Of a stretch of DNA of 64,000 bases, positions 53,369 through 62,729 are shown piece by piece (position 1 is the stretch's first letter; each line of letters begins with the position of its first letter). Origin of the DNA: Pseudofrankia sp. DC12 (GTDB taxonomy: Bacteria > Actinomycetota > Actinomycetes > Frankiales > Frankiaceae); NCBI RefSeq assembly GCF_000966285.1, contig NZ_KQ031391.1:3796440-3860439 (forward strand), read 5' to 3'. The position numbers and the translations under genes were made by a program. The notes below the pieces were generated by a model, which worked only from the letters and a program-made list of their open reading frames with translations, had not been told where the DNA came from and did no database searches.

Positions 53369-53419
53369 CGGATCGCCGGCGGTGTCATGCGCCGGCTCTC
53401 GGGTCGCCGGTGGCCGGGG

Positions 53420-53647
53420 TCACCCGAACAGGCCGCGTTCGCGCGAGCCGGTCAGGGTCTCCTGGCGGGCGTGGACGTCATGGAGTCGGGGAATGTCGCG
53501 GTAGCCGGCGGTCCAGGGATGGCTTTCGTCGAGGGTGGACGAGGTGGCCCTGCGCCAGTCCCGGCCGTCGCGGGAGTCGGCGCCGAAGCGCCGGACAGTC
53601 GCCACGATCAGCAGGACCGCCAGGGTGATGAGAGCAACGATGACCAT
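53420..53647 (-). CDS. Small single-span membrane protein
   Basis: 75 residues: an immediate membrane helix (MVIVALITLAVLLIVATVRR) then a polar charged tail (DGRDWRRATSSTLDESHPW, GYRDIPRLHDVHARQETL). Start ATG 53647. Divergent from the LysR gene with 73 bp between starts, so it may be its regulatory target. No family is recognised. Confidence 0.5.
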   Translation of the reverse strand: MVIVALITLAVLLIVATVRRFGADSRDGRDWRRATSSTLDESHPWTAGYRDIPRLHDVHARQETLTGSRERGLFG

Positions 53648-53720
53648 GCGTTGAGAGTGACGGGTGTTCGATCCTCCGGTCCATCTAATTTTTCTTGCCG
53701 ACACCGTTAAGCTGTTCTAC

Positions 53721-54695
53721 GTGATCGATGTTCGACGGCTCCGCCTGCTGCGTGAGCTGGACTGCCGGGGCACGGTGGCGGCGACCGCCGCCGCGCTGCA
53801 TCTGACCCCGTCCGCCGTCAGCCAGCAGCTGGCGGCGCTCGCCCGCGAGTCCGGTGTGCCCCTGCTTGACCAGGTCGGACGCAACGTCCGGCTGACGCCG
53901 GCGGCCCGGGTGCTGCTGCGGCACGCGGACGAGATCTTCGCTCAGCTGGAGCGAGCCGAGGCCGACCTCGCGGCGTTCGACGCGGGCCGGATCGGCCCGG
54001 TGACGATCTCCGCGTTCCCGACGGCGATCGTCGGAATTGTCGCCCCCGCGATTGAGCGGCTGCGCGAGACCCATCCGGGCATCGACATCACCATCGTCGA
54101 CGTGATGCCACCCGACTGCTACGACATGCTGATCGGCGGCGAGCTCGACCTCGCGTGCGACTTCGTCTCCACCCACCCCGACGACGGCCGGTTCGAGACA
54201 GTCGGGCTGCTGGACGACCTCTTCGACGTCGCGCTGCCGCGCGACCACCCGCTTGCCGCCCTCGACCGGATCCGGCTCGCCCAGCTCGCCGACGAGGACT
54301 TCATCGCGAGCCGGCCGGGGACCGCCTGCTTGCAGATCATGCTGGCGGGCTGCGCGGTAGCCGGCTTCGCGCCGCGGATCCGCCACCGCAGCGACGACTT
54401 CCCGGCGGTGCTCAGCCTGATCGCCGCCGGCTGCGGGATCTCGCTCATCCCGCGGCTCGCCGGGCTGTGCTCGACGGACCGGGTGGTGCTGCGGCCGCTC
54501 GTGGACCCGCCGGTGCGCCGGCTCGCGGTGGCGCTGCGGCGCGGATCCGGCGGCGCGCCGCACCTCGCGGCCGTGGTGCGCGCGCTGGTGGACGCGGCCC
54601 GGGTCGCCGAGGCCGAGACCCCGTTGCTGCCAGGCATCTGCCCGCCCCCGGCCGCGGTTCGCCCGGGCGTCCCCCAGCCAGCCGTGATGGCGTAG
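53721..54695 (+). CDS. LysR-family transcriptional regulator
   Basis: 324 residues. The N-terminal winged HTH (RLRLLRELDCRGTVAATAAA, LHLTPSAVSQQLAALARESG, LLDQVGRNVRLTPAARVLLR) is followed by the linker helix and LysR_substrate domain (PVTISAFPTAIVGIVAPAIE, HPGIDITIVD, LAAGCGISLIPRLA-like region). GTG 53721 is the natural start; TAAGCT 7 nt upstream could be a -10 for leaderless expression, and no ribosome site is visible. The C-terminus has an extra Pro-rich 30-residue tail. The divergent small membrane protein and the liv operon are candidate targets. Confidence 0.9.
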   Translation: MIDVRRLRLLRELDCRGTVAATAAALHLTPSAVSQQLAALARESGVPLLDQVGRNVRLTPAARVLLRHADEIFAQLERAEADLAAFDAGRIGPVTISAFPTAIVGIVAPAIERLRETHPGIDITIVDVMPPDCYDMLIGGELDLACDFVSTHPDDGRFETVGLLDDLFDVALPRDHPLAALDRIRLAQLADEDFIASRPGTACLQIMLAGCAVAGFAPRIRHRSDDFPAVLSLIAAGCGISLIPRLAGLCSTDRVVLRPLVDPPVRRLAVALRRGSGGAPHLAAVVRALVDAARVAEAETPLLPGICPPPAAVRPGVPQPAVMA

Positions 54696-55042
54696 AACGG
54701 CCCGGTTCTCGGGCTGGTGACGGCCGGCACCCAGGTGGCTGGAGCGGCCGGCTAATCTTTGACCTCCTCGGCGCCCGCGCCGTTCATGGACGGGGCGCGA
54801 AAACGGGGCTGGAATCGGGGGTCACCGCGCGTCGGCCATGGTTGACCAGCGGGTTATCACGCCGGGCGGGCCAACGAGCCGCGCGGAGTGTCCCTCTCGC
54901 TGTGGGACGTCATGGGCCAACGGATGACTGACGGACGCTCAGGGAACGGAGTGCCCAGCGTCGATGCGTGTGCGCGGGCCGCCGGGCCCTGATAGACCAG
55001 CACAGCACGTCCTGAATATCCGATCAAGAAGCAGGGAACGCC
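54696..55042. other. Intergenic region
   Basis: 347 bp; I see no gene or clear signal apart from a GAAGCAGGGA ribosome-site region before ATG 55043. Confidence 0.4.
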
Positions 55043-55513
55043 ATGCATCCGACGGTGGAGCGTTTTCAGGAGCGCCTGCGCGAGCTGGGCGGCACTGGCG
55101 AAGCCCGTGAGCTGCCGAACAGCTCGCACACCGCGAACGAGGCCGCCGAAGCGCTCGGCACGTCGGTCGGGCAGATCGTGAAAAGCCTGGTCTTCCTGGC
55201 TGGGGACCAGCCCGTCATGGTGCTCGCGTCGGGTCTGAACCAGGTCGACACCGACAAGGTCTCGGCGCTGCTAGGCAGCCAGGTGGGCCGCGCCGGCGCG
55301 AAGACCGTCCGCGAGGCGACTGGCTACGCCATCGGGGGCGTTCCCCCGGTTGCGCACGCCACCGACATGCGCATCCTTCTCGACCGTGACCTGCTCGCCC
55401 ACGCCGAGCTGTGGGCCGCGGCCGGAACTCCCAACGCCGTCTTCCCGACGAATCCCGACGAGCTCCACGCCATCACCCACGGCGAATGGGCCGACGTCCG
55501 CCACGAGTTCTAG
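55043..55513 (+). CDS. YbaK/EbsC-type aminoacyl-tRNA deacylase
   Basis: 156 residues of the YbaK/ProX editing domain, which hydrolyses mischarged aminoacyl-tRNA (typically Cys- or Ala-tRNA-Pro). Landmarks: HTANEAAEALGTSVGQIVKS with the conserved catalytic Lys, LVFLAGDQPVMVLASGLNQV, and ATGYAIGGVPPVAH (the GGVPP motif). Normal length, ATG 55043 with CAGGGA upstream. Confidence 0.9.
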   Translation: MHPTVERFQERLRELGGTGEARELPNSSHTANEAAEALGTSVGQIVKSLVFLAGDQPVMVLASGLNQVDTDKVSALLGSQVGRAGAKTVREATGYAIGGVPPVAHATDMRILLDRDLLAHAELWAAAGTPNAVFPTNPDELHAITHGEWADVRHEF

Positions 55514-55554
55514 AACCAACTCCGCCGAGGTTCGGCCGGCTTCGGCCTCCCCCA

Positions 55555-55627
55555 GATCGCTGTTTCGACCCTCCGGTGGTCGTATCCGGCGCTGTTTCGT
55601 AGCCACCAGAGGACGAAAACAGCGATC
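55555..55627. repeat. Dispersed 73-bp hairpin element, copy 1
   Basis: The arms GATCGCTGTTTCG (55555-55567) and CGAAAACAGCGATC (55614-55627) are inverted with a 1-base indel. Inner arms CCTCCGGTGG / CCACCAGAGG continue the stem (9/10). The first 29 bases match the copy at 62628 at 25 positions. It lies 40 bp after the YbaK-type gene. Confidence 0.75.
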
Positions 55628-55822
55628 AAGGCGGGGGCAGACGTTGACGGTCGCGGCACCAGAACCAGCCGCACCGGCCTCGCTCCGAGCCTTTGTCTCG
55701 CACTCGACAGCGGGCCGACGCAACCGGTCCGCGACGGTACGCTTCCGCCCGGCTTCGGAAGCCGTGGTGGGCCTGGTCGTGAGACCGGACACGACGGCGG
55801 CACGGGTGAAGGAGGCGAAGGC

Positions 55823-55993
55823 GTGGCCCATCTACAGGATCGACTCGGCTATCCCCGCGGATGGCTGAGCGAGCCCGGCTACACCCTGCGCATCGAGCTG
55901 GAACGTGCGGAGCCGTCCGCGCCCTGGCAGCTGGACGACTGGGCCGCCGACTCCTGGGATGTCAGCGACACCGCGCTCCCCGAGTACCGCTGA
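55823..55993 (+). CDS. Small acidic protein, 56 residues
   Basis: GTG 55823 has an ideal AAGGAGG 8 nt upstream. The 56-codon frame starts VAHLQDRLGYPRGWL, continues SEPGYTLRIELERAEPS and ends WAADSWDVSDTALPEYR before TGA 55991-55993. It is acidic and Trp-rich, with codon positions typical of the region. No family is recognised, but the composition is not random. It may be a small regulatory or structural protein, or the end of a truncated gene. Confidence 0.5.
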   Translation: MAHLQDRLGYPRGWLSEPGYTLRIELERAEPSAPWQLDDWAADSWDVSDTALPEYR

Positions 55994-56453
55994 TCGTCGC
56001 CCGGATGTCTCGCCGCGGGAACAGAGAGGGCGAGCGCGGGATGCGCGCTGGCATTCTGGCCGTCGTACGGAACAGGCGGGTCTGGTCCAGGGCTGCGGCA
56101 AGATAACAGTCCGGATTGATCAAACTACGCTTCCAGTCTGGTCGGGCCTGGAGAAGTACTTTGAGTTGATCCGAAAACCCGGTAACCACAGGCGGTTCAC
56201 GTCGCTGCCGGCCTATCCGTGCCGACCGAATCCGACTACCTTGGGTTGCCATACGCTACCGAGAGCGATCTCGCCGCAGCCCTGGGTCTGGTCCGCGGCC
56301 TTTCCCATCGGCCTGATCGCCCTGGTCGCCGGCGGGATGCTCGCCGGCTGGGGGCAACGGCCGTACGTCTCAAGCTCCGGACCGACGTCGCCCTGGCTGG
56401 TCGACGGCTGGTTCCTCTACGGTTTCCCCAACTGACGGCGTATCCCTGCGGCG
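55994..56453. other. Poorly coding region with a possible membrane fragment
   Basis: 460 bp, more AT-rich than its neighbours. One + frame ending at 56435 includes a plausible helix (WSAAFPIGLIALVAGGMLAG) and a tidy end (WLVDGWFLYGFPN), but no convincing start; it could be a decayed small membrane protein. Confidence 0.3.
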
Positions 56454-57824
56454 CTATTCGCCGACGGGCCCCAGGACCTGGTCGAGGTAGTCGTTGGTGA
56501 AGATGCCGGCTGGGTCGCTCTGGGCGCGGACGGCTCGGAAGTCGTCGAATTTCGGGTAGCGCGGGCGGAGGGTCTCGGCGGTCTGGGTGTGCAGCTTTCC
56601 CCAGTGCGGCCGGCCACCGGCCGAGGTCATGATTGCCTCGACCATCGCGAAATATTCCTCGTGCGGGGTGCCGTGGTCGACGTGCACCGCGACGTAGCCG
56701 GTCTCCCGGCCGTGCGCCGTCGACAGCCAGATCTCGTCCGGCGCCGAGACCCGTACCTCGACCGGGAAGGAGATCCGCAGGCCGGAGCGTTCCACCGCGG
56801 CCGTCAGCTCGCGGACCGCGCCGACCAGCCCGGCCCTCGGCAGGGCGTACTCCATCTCCTTGAAACGCACCCGGCGCGCCGAGGTGAAGACCTTGTAGGA
56901 AAGGTCGGTGAAGGTGCGGGCGCCGAGTGCCCGAGAGCTGACCCTGGCCGCCGGCGAAATGGTGCGCGGCGCGTGCCGGCCGGCGGCGACGACCATCCCG
57001 AAGACCCGGTTGGACAGGAACTCGTCGGAGAACCACCCGCGTACCCGGCCCAGTGGGTCGAGTTCGCTCTGCCCGGCGGACAGCGAAATCCGGGTGTTGC
57101 GCTTCGTCAGTGTGCGATCGGTATGCGGGAACCAGTAGAACTCGGCATGGTCCGCACCGTCGGCGAACTCGTCGAGACCGTCGAGGAGCTCAGGCAGCCG
57201 GGCTGAGCCCTCCTCGGCCCGCAGCGCGAACAGCGGTACCGCCTGGAGCGTCACCGACGTGACGACCCCGACGGCGCCCAGCCCCACCCGTGCGGCGGCG
57301 AACAGGTCGGCGTGGTCATGCACCGAGCACAGCACGATCTCCCCGTCCCCCCGGACGAGCTCGAAGGCCCGTACCTGGGTCGCGAGCCCGCCGAACCGGG
57401 CGCCGGTGCCGTGTGTCCCGGTCGCCAGCGCCCCGGCGATCGTCTGCTGTTCGATGTCACCGAGGTTGGTCAATGCCAGCCCCGCCTCGGCGAGGAGCCG
57501 GTTGAGCCGGCTCAACGTCATCCCGGCGCCCACGGTCACCAGCCCGCTCGCGGCGTCCAGCGCAAGCAGGTCGGCGCACCGGTCCAGCACCAGCTGGGTC
57601 GTGTCCGGGCCGTCGGGCCGCCCGATCGCGGTGAACGAGTGGCCGGTCCCGATGGGCCGCAGCCGCGAACCGCCGTCGACGGCCTTGCGTACCAGGGCCG
57701 CGACCTCGTCGGGGCCAGCCGGGTGCGCAACCTCGGCCGGGGTCGCCGTCTGGTTGCCGGCCCAGTTCGCCCACGCCGTCGGGGTTCCCGACCGCCTTTG
57801 CCGCCAGCCGGCGGAAGAGCCCAC
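56454..57824 (-). CDS. FAD-linked D-arabinono-1,4-lactone / L-gulonolactone oxidase family
   Basis: 456 residues of the VAO/PCMH flavoprotein fold with a C-terminal ALO domain. Features: NWAGNQTATPAEVAHPAGPD, PIGTGHSFTAIGR (the GHS site where many ALO enzymes attach FAD to His), GALATGTHGTGARFGGLATQ, and ALO C-terminal HAEFYWFPHTD, PHWGKLHTQTAETLRPRYPK and SDPAGIFTNDYLDQVLG. GTG 57824 has GGAGG at 6-7 nt, deciding the start over longer frames. It oxidises a sugar-acid lactone at C2; the substrate is not fixed by sequence. Confidence 0.88.
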   Translation of the reverse strand: MGSSAGWRQRRSGTPTAWANWAGNQTATPAEVAHPAGPDEVAALVRKAVDGGSRLRPIGTGHSFTAIGRPDGPDTTQLVLDRCADLLALDAASGLVTVGAGMTLSRLNRLLAEAGLALTNLGDIEQQTIAGALATGTHGTGARFGGLATQVRAFELVRGDGEIVLCSVHDHADLFAAARVGLGAVGVVTSVTLQAVPLFALRAEEGSARLPELLDGLDEFADGADHAEFYWFPHTDRTLTKRNTRISLSAGQSELDPLGRVRGWFSDEFLSNRVFGMVVAAGRHAPRTISPAARVSSRALGARTFTDLSYKVFTSARRVRFKEMEYALPRAGLVGAVRELTAAVERSGLRISFPVEVRVSAPDEIWLSTAHGRETGYVAVHVDHGTPHEEYFAMVEAIMTSAGGRPHWGKLHTQTAETLRPRYPKFDDFRAVRAQSDPAGIFTNDYLDQVLGPVGE

Positions 57825-58034
57825 TGATTTCCTCCGAGCGTCCGCGCCTGGTTCCCCGCGCAGCCGGGTCCGGGGCACCGGTGAGATGACTGGCGTTCGC
57901 CGTCTCATCTTGCCCTATGCGCGCCAGAGCCGGATGTGATCTTGCGGCGGTCTCGCGGGGACGGATCAGGGCGGTGTCGGCCCACCCGGCCCACCCGCCC
58001 TGTTCGCACTGCCGGTGGTGCGCCGCCCGGCGCC

Positions 58035-58339
58035 CGGCGCCCGGGATCGTGACGGCCGCCGGCGGTGGCTGGATCGCGTCCGGGCCGCCAGGACCGGACC
58101 GGGTGCCCCAGCCCGTGCATCCGGCCGGCCTCCGGTTCGTCGGTTCGGAGGGCGCCGGCGGAGTGCGGACCCCGCTGCGCGGCCCGGCGGCAGACCGGCT
58201 CGAGATCGGCGACCTGGTCTGGTTCCGGCACGCCAAGGCGGGCGAGCTGTGCGAGCACGTCAACCTGCCGCAGCTGGTGGAGGCTGACGGCTCGGTCCGG
58301 CCGGTCCCGACCTGTCGAGGCGAGGGCCAGGCCTTCTGA
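58035..58339 (+). pseudogene. C-terminal relic of an amino-acid deaminase/aldolase (alanine-racemase-like)
   Basis: The + frame from about 58035 reads PGIVTAAGGGWIASGPPGPD, PVHPAGLRFVGSEGAGGVRT, PLRGPAADRLEIGDLVWFRH, AKAGELCEHVN and PTCRGEGQAF. This is the last quarter of D-threonine-aldolase/DSD1-type PLP enzymes, which end near VPTYRGEGKAF. The PLP-lysine domain (about 290 residues) is absent; upstream is the neighbouring oxidase. GTG/ATG starts upstream give unrelated N-termini. So it is a truncated relic. Confidence 0.7.
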
Positions 58340-58489
58340 CCACCGCTGGCGCGTCACGGAGTGGATCTCTGGTGTCGGCGGCGCGGAGGGTGCAGCATTC
58401 CAGCCGCGGCTGTGTGTCGTACCTCACGAGCATCCGACCTGCTGCCGGCTCGATCGCCGGTCGGCCGGGCCCGAAGGGAACGTGACGCG

Positions 58490-60085
58490 ATGACGGTGAC
58501 CGGGACCATGGCTACCGGCAGCAGCCTCGGCCTCCTGGCCGAGCTGGCCCAGGAGCGGGTGGGCGATGAGACGCTGCTCCATTTCGAGGACCAGCGCTGG
58601 ACCGGCACCCAGCTGACCGAGCGGGCCGCCCGGCTGTCCGGTGGGATGCGGGCCGCCGGTCTGCGTCCGGGCGACCGGGTCGTCGTCTGCATGGCCAACT
58701 GCCCCGAGGTCGGGATCACCTACTCGGCGGTCTGGCGGGCCGGCGCGGTCGTCACGCCGGTGCTGTTCCTGCTCAGCGAGCCGGAGCTGAAGCACGTGCT
58801 GACCGACAGCGGCGCCTGTTTCGTCGTCACCACGCCGGAGTTCCTGGCCAAGGTGCTGGGAGCGGCCTCCGATGTGCCGACGGTCGCCGCCGTCGTGGTC
58901 GCCGGCGACACCGGCGGCCTCGCCGGGGGCACCGACCTCGCGGGCGGCGCCGGCCGGGTGCCGCCTGTGGTCGACTTCGCCGAGCTGGAGGCCGCCGACG
59001 CGGCCGGGCTGGTCGACACTGTGTCCACCGAGATGGCGGCGCTGCTCTACACCGGCGGCACCACCGGCCGTTCCAAGGGCGTCGTGCTCACCCACGACGC
59101 GCTGTCGTCCGCCGCCTGGGCGGCCCACCTCTCCCATGAGGAGGAGGCGCCCGAGGACGGCGGCAGGCTGGTCGGGCTGTCCCCGCTGCCCCTGTCGCAC
59201 GTCTATGGGCTGGCCATCAACGTGATGGCCCTGCATGCCTCGATGCCGGGTACGTCGGTGTTGATGCGGTGGTTCGACCCGGTCGGGTTCCTGACCCTCG
59301 TCGCCCGTCACCAGGTGCGGATCAGTGCCCTCGTGCCGATGATGATCCGGATGCTGCTGGACATGCCGGTCGAGAGCTACGACACGTCCAGCCTGCGCAG
59401 GGTCGTCAGCGGCAGTGCCGCGCTGCCGCGGGAGACCGGTCTGGAGTGGCAGCGCCGGCTGCCGCACATCGCCCTGGCCGAGGGCTACGGCTGCACCGAG
59501 GCGGCGGCGATCGTCTCGTCCGCGCCGCGCGGGGCCATCCGGCTCGGCAGCGTCGGGAAGCCCGCCGCGGGGGTCGAGGTGCGCATCGAGCGGCGCGACG
59601 GCACCGAGGCGGTGGCCGGCGAGGAGGGCGAGATCTGCCTGCGCGGGCCGTCGCTGATGCGCGGCTACTGGAACGCCCCCGAGGAGACAGCGCAGGTGCT
59701 GCGCGGCGGCTGGCTGCACACCGGCGACATCGGGAAGTACGACGACGACGGCTATCTCTACGTCGTCGACCGGATCAAGGACGTCATCATCCGCAACGGC
59801 TTCAACGTGTACCCGCGCGACGTCGAGGACGTGCTGCTCACCCACCCCGACGTGGTCGGCTGTGGAGTGGTCGGCCGGCCGGGCGCGGCGCATGGCGAGG
59901 AGGTCGTCGCCTTCGTCCAGCTCGCGCCGGGGGCGACGGTGACGCCGGCGGATCTCGTCGCCTTCGCGCGGGAGCGGATCTCGGCGGTGAAGTACCCACG
60001 CGAGGTGCTGGTCGTCGACGCGATCCCGCTGACCAGCGTGCTGAAGACCGACCGCAAGGCGCTGCGGGCGCTGCTGGACGGCTGA
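58490..60085 (+). CDS. Long-chain acyl-CoA synthetase-like AMP-forming ligase
   Basis: 531 residues, ANL superfamily. A3 P-loop LLYTGGTTGRSKGVVLTH, A5 EGYGCTEAAAI, A7 WLHTGDIGKYDDDGYLYVVD (the GD aspartate that binds ribose), A8 RIKDVIIRNGFNVYPRDVED, A10 catalytic Lys in LTSVLKTDRKALR. Normal length. ATG 58490 has GAAGGGA upstream. It activates a carboxylic acid, probably a fatty or aromatic acid, to the CoA ester. It is followed after 300 bp by an SDR on the same strand. Confidence 0.92.
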   Translation: MTVTGTMATGSSLGLLAELAQERVGDETLLHFEDQRWTGTQLTERAARLSGGMRAAGLRPGDRVVVCMANCPEVGITYSAVWRAGAVVTPVLFLLSEPELKHVLTDSGACFVVTTPEFLAKVLGAASDVPTVAAVVVAGDTGGLAGGTDLAGGAGRVPPVVDFAELEAADAAGLVDTVSTEMAALLYTGGTTGRSKGVVLTHDALSSAAWAAHLSHEEEAPEDGGRLVGLSPLPLSHVYGLAINVMALHASMPGTSVLMRWFDPVGFLTLVARHQVRISALVPMMIRMLLDMPVESYDTSSLRRVVSGSAALPRETGLEWQRRLPHIALAEGYGCTEAAAIVSSAPRGAIRLGSVGKPAAGVEVRIERRDGTEAVAGEEGEICLRGPSLMRGYWNAPEETAQVLRGGWLHTGDIGKYDDDGYLYVVDRIKDVIIRNGFNVYPRDVEDVLLTHPDVVGCGVVGRPGAAHGEEVVAFVQLAPGATVTPADLVAFARERISAVKYPREVLVVDAIPLTSVLKTDRKALRALLDG

Positions 60086-60384
60086 CGTGGCCGGTCGTGT
60101 CGCCTTTCTGACTCTTCAGATCCTGCCCGTCGATCACGGATCGCTGTCGGTTGTATTCCCGTTTGCCTGATGAGCAGGTCGTCACGATTGACCGACCTAG
60201 GGTGGCTGAATGTGCTCATAGGGGCACTTGACACTCCCGTAAGGGTACAGATGTAGCCACCACGTGAAGATCTACCCCCGCCGATGGCCCAAGATGGCTC
60301 TGGCCGCTTCGCCACAATCCGGAAGATGTACCGGGTTGCCGTCGAACGGCGGCAGGTGTCCGCGGCGGGAAGAGCGTGATCTAG
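60086..60384. other. Intergenic region with a TTGACA element
   Basis: 299 bp. TTGACA at 60228-60233 is a consensus -35, but no good -10 lies 16-18 bp further; the nearest is GTACAGAT (60245-60252) at short spacing. It probably contains the promoter of the SDR gene. No other gene seen. Confidence 0.4.
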
Positions 60385-61236
60385 GTGAACGACTACAGGG
60401 GGCAGACCGCCCTGGTCACGGGTGCCTCGTCGGGCATCGGTCTGGCTCTGGCGGACGGGTTCGCGAGCCGCGGCGCGGACGTGGTGATCGCCGCGCTGCC
60501 CAACGAGAAGCTGCCCGCGGCCGCGGCCTGGCTGCGGCGGCGCCATCCGGTGACGGTGCACGAGATCGCCGTCGACCTCGCGCTGGAGGAGGGCCCGGAC
60601 CGGCTCGCCGCGCGGGTGGCGGAGCTGGGGCTCACGATCGACATCCTGGTCAACAACGCCGGCTTCGGGCAGCACGGCTACTATCATGATCTTGACCAGG
60701 GCCTGCACCACCGCGAGGTGATGCTGCTGTGCGCCGCCGTCGAGCGGATGACCCGGCTGTTCCTGCCCGGGATGCTCGAGCGTGACCGCGGCATCCTGAT
60801 CAACCTCAGCTCGGTGCAGGCGTTCCAGGCCGTGCCGCACATGGCCGTCTACGGCGCGGCGAAGGCGTTCGTGCTCTCGTTCACCACCGCCCTGTGGGCC
60901 GAGTACCGCGACCGCGGCGTAAAGATCATGGCGCTGTGCCCGGCCCAGACGGACACCGACTTCTTCGAGGGCCTCGGTTACGAGGTCGCGACCGGAGGCC
61001 GGCTGCGGACCCCGGACGAGGTCGTCGCCACCGCCTTCCGGGGCCTGAAGCGCGGCGCGCCGTATGCCATCGACGGGTGGATGTACCGCCTGACGGCGAA
61101 CGCGCCACGGTTCCTGCCGCGCGGGCTGGTCGCCCGCATCACCCAGAAGGTGCTGCACCCGTCGAAGATGACCCGGCCCGCCAAGCCCGCCCGCGACCTC
61201 GCCGCCGCGGCCGACGCCGCCCGCCCGGCGGCCTGA
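60385..61236 (+). CDS. Short-chain dehydrogenase/reductase
   Basis: 283 residues, classical SDR. Nucleotide motif LVTGASSGIGLAL near residue 10, NNAG at about 90 (DILVNNAGFGQHGY), catalytic LSSVQAFQAVPHMAVYGAAKAF with Ser, Tyr and Lys in YxxxK. The C-terminal extension with TQKVLHPSKMTRPAKPA is basic and Ala-rich. GTG 60385 is the first codon of the conserved start, with GGAAG upstream. NAD(P)-dependent; the substrate is probably a lipid or alcohol given the adjacent acyl-CoA ligase. Confidence 0.9.
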   Translation: MNDYRGQTALVTGASSGIGLALADGFASRGADVVIAALPNEKLPAAAAWLRRRHPVTVHEIAVDLALEEGPDRLAARVAELGLTIDILVNNAGFGQHGYYHDLDQGLHHREVMLLCAAVERMTRLFLPGMLERDRGILINLSSVQAFQAVPHMAVYGAAKAFVLSFTTALWAEYRDRGVKIMALCPAQTDTDFFEGLGYEVATGGRLRTPDEVVATAFRGLKRGAPYAIDGWMYRLTANAPRFLPRGLVARITQKVLHPSKMTRPAKPARDLAAAADAARPAA

Positions 61237-61340
61237 CGCCGCCGCCCGACGTCCCGCCCTGGCTGCCGAACGGCGCCCGCCTGCCCGGCGCCGTTCGCCT
61301 GACGTCAGGAACCGTGTCGCCGCCCGCCGCCGGGCGGACC

Positions 61341-62480
61341 TCACCCGGCCGGGCGGGTAGCCTCCCCGACCGCGCCGGCGGGCGTCCGGGACGGCACGAG
61401 GTCCCCGCCGAGCCCGGCGAGCAGCTCGTAGGAGTGAACGCGATCTGTGTGGGCGTGCACGTTGGTGGTGACCATCAGCTCGTCGGCGCCGGTCGCGTCG
61501 AGCAGCTGGCGCAACCCGCGGCGGACCCTCTCCGGCGAGCCGACGACGTGCGAGGCGGTCGCCTGGCGCGCGACCTCGCGCTCCTGGTCGGTCCAGGGGT
61601 AGGCGGCGGCCTCCTCGGGCGTCGGGTACGTCCCGGGCCGGCCCGTCCGCAGGCGCATCATGGTCAGCCGGATCGGGCCGGCGAGCCACTCCGCCTGCTC
61701 GTCGGTGTCGGCCACCAGCACGGCGGCGGCCACCATCGCGTACGGCCGCTCGCGGCCGGCCGATGGCCGGAACGAGGAGCGGTACAGCTCCAGGGCCGGC
61801 AGCGTGTTCTGCGCACTGAAGTGGTGCGCGAACGCGAACGGCAGCGACAGGATGCCCGCCACCTGGGCGCTGTAGCCGCTGGACCCGAGCAGCCAGATCG
61901 GCGGCATCTCGGCGCGCGGGAAGGCGGTCACGCCGTGCAGCCGATGGCCCTTGGGGAACTCGGCGCCGGCCAGGAAGGTCGTCAGCTCGGCAATCTGGTC
62001 GGGGAACTCGTCCTCGACGAGGAAGCGGCCCGGGGTTCCTCCCCGATCGGCGAAGCCGCTCGGGGAGGCCTGGGTCCGGCGCAGTGCCCGCGCCGTCGCC
62101 TGGTCGGTGCCGGGGGCGCGACCGAGGCCCAGGTCGATCCGGCCGGGGAACATCGCGCCGAGCGTGCCGAACTGCTCGGCCACGACCAACGGCGCGTGGT
62201 TGGGCAGCATCACTCCGCCGGAGCCGACCCGGATCGTCTCGGTGGCGGCCGCGACCTGGCCGATCAGCAGTGCCGTCGCGGCGCTCGCGATCCCCGGCAT
62301 GCCGTGGTGTTCGGCCAGCCAGTAACGGGTGAAGCCCAGCTGCTCGGTCCGTCGGGCCAGGTGGAGCGAGTTGCGGATGGCGTCCCCGGGCGTCACTCCG
62401 GTCCCGACCGGTACGAGGTCGAGCACCGACAACGGCAGGGCGAACGGCGCGGGCGCGAGCCCACCAGGCTGCGATGTCAC
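61341..62480 (-). CDS. LLM-class flavin-dependent oxidoreductase
   Basis: 379 residues of the bacterial-luciferase-like TIM barrel (FMN or F420-dependent). Landmarks: [20 protein letters not shown] (MsnO8-type N-terminus), [77 protein letters not shown], then [20 protein letters not shown] and [23 protein letters not shown] 62480 gives the family start; a 45-residue extension is not needed. Monocistronic. The substrate is unknown. Confidence 0.9.
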   Translation of the reverse strand: MTSQPGGLAPAPFALPLSVLDLVPVGTGVTPGDAIRNSLHLARRTEQLGFTRYWLAEHHGMPGIASAATALLIGQVAAATETIRVGSGGVMLPNHAPLVVAEQFGTLGAMFPGRIDLGLGRAPGTDQATARALRRTQASPSGFADRGGTPGRFLVEDEFPDQIAELTTFLAGAEFPKGHRLHGVTAFPRAEMPPIWLLGSSGYSAQVAGILSLPFAFAHHFSAQNTLPALELYRSSFRPSAGRERPYAMVAAAVLVADTDEQAEWLAGPIRLTMMRLRTGRPGTYPTPEEAAAYPWTDQEREVARQATASHVVGSPERVRRGLRQLLDATGADELMVTTNVHAHTDRVHSYELLAGLGGDLVPSRTPAGAVGEATRPAG

Positions 62481-62626
62481 GTCTTCGCACAACCGTCGGG
62501 CGCCCCCGCCGTCTTCCCGGACCCAGGGTGCTTCCCGACCTCGGGCCGGGCAGCCCGGACCGCGGTCCGCATTTCTCGATCTCCGTCTGCTTCCCGGCCA
62601 GCCGCGGGCCACCACCTTGGTGCTAG

Positions 62627-62700
62627 TGATCGTTGCTTCGGCCCTCGGGTGGTCGTGGGAAAGTCCTGATCACAGCCGCGCGAGGCGAAGACAGCGATCA
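62627..62700. repeat. Dispersed 74-bp hairpin element, copy 2
   Basis: The head TGATCGTTGCTTCG and tail CGAAGACAGCGATCA form imperfect inverted arms, with an inner CCTCGGGTGG / GCCGCGCGAGG stem. It is related to the element at 55555-55627. It lies between two minus-strand genes (LLM oxidoreductase start and esterase end). Confidence 0.72.
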
Positions 62701-62729
62701 ACGACCGCGCAGGGCGGCGGGAGCCGGTC

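Noticed and set aside
59758..62490. Minus-strand open frame of about 900 codons opposite the acyl-CoA ligase, SDR and part of the LLM gene
   Set aside because: It covers three well-supported genes in other frames and has no recognisable motif.
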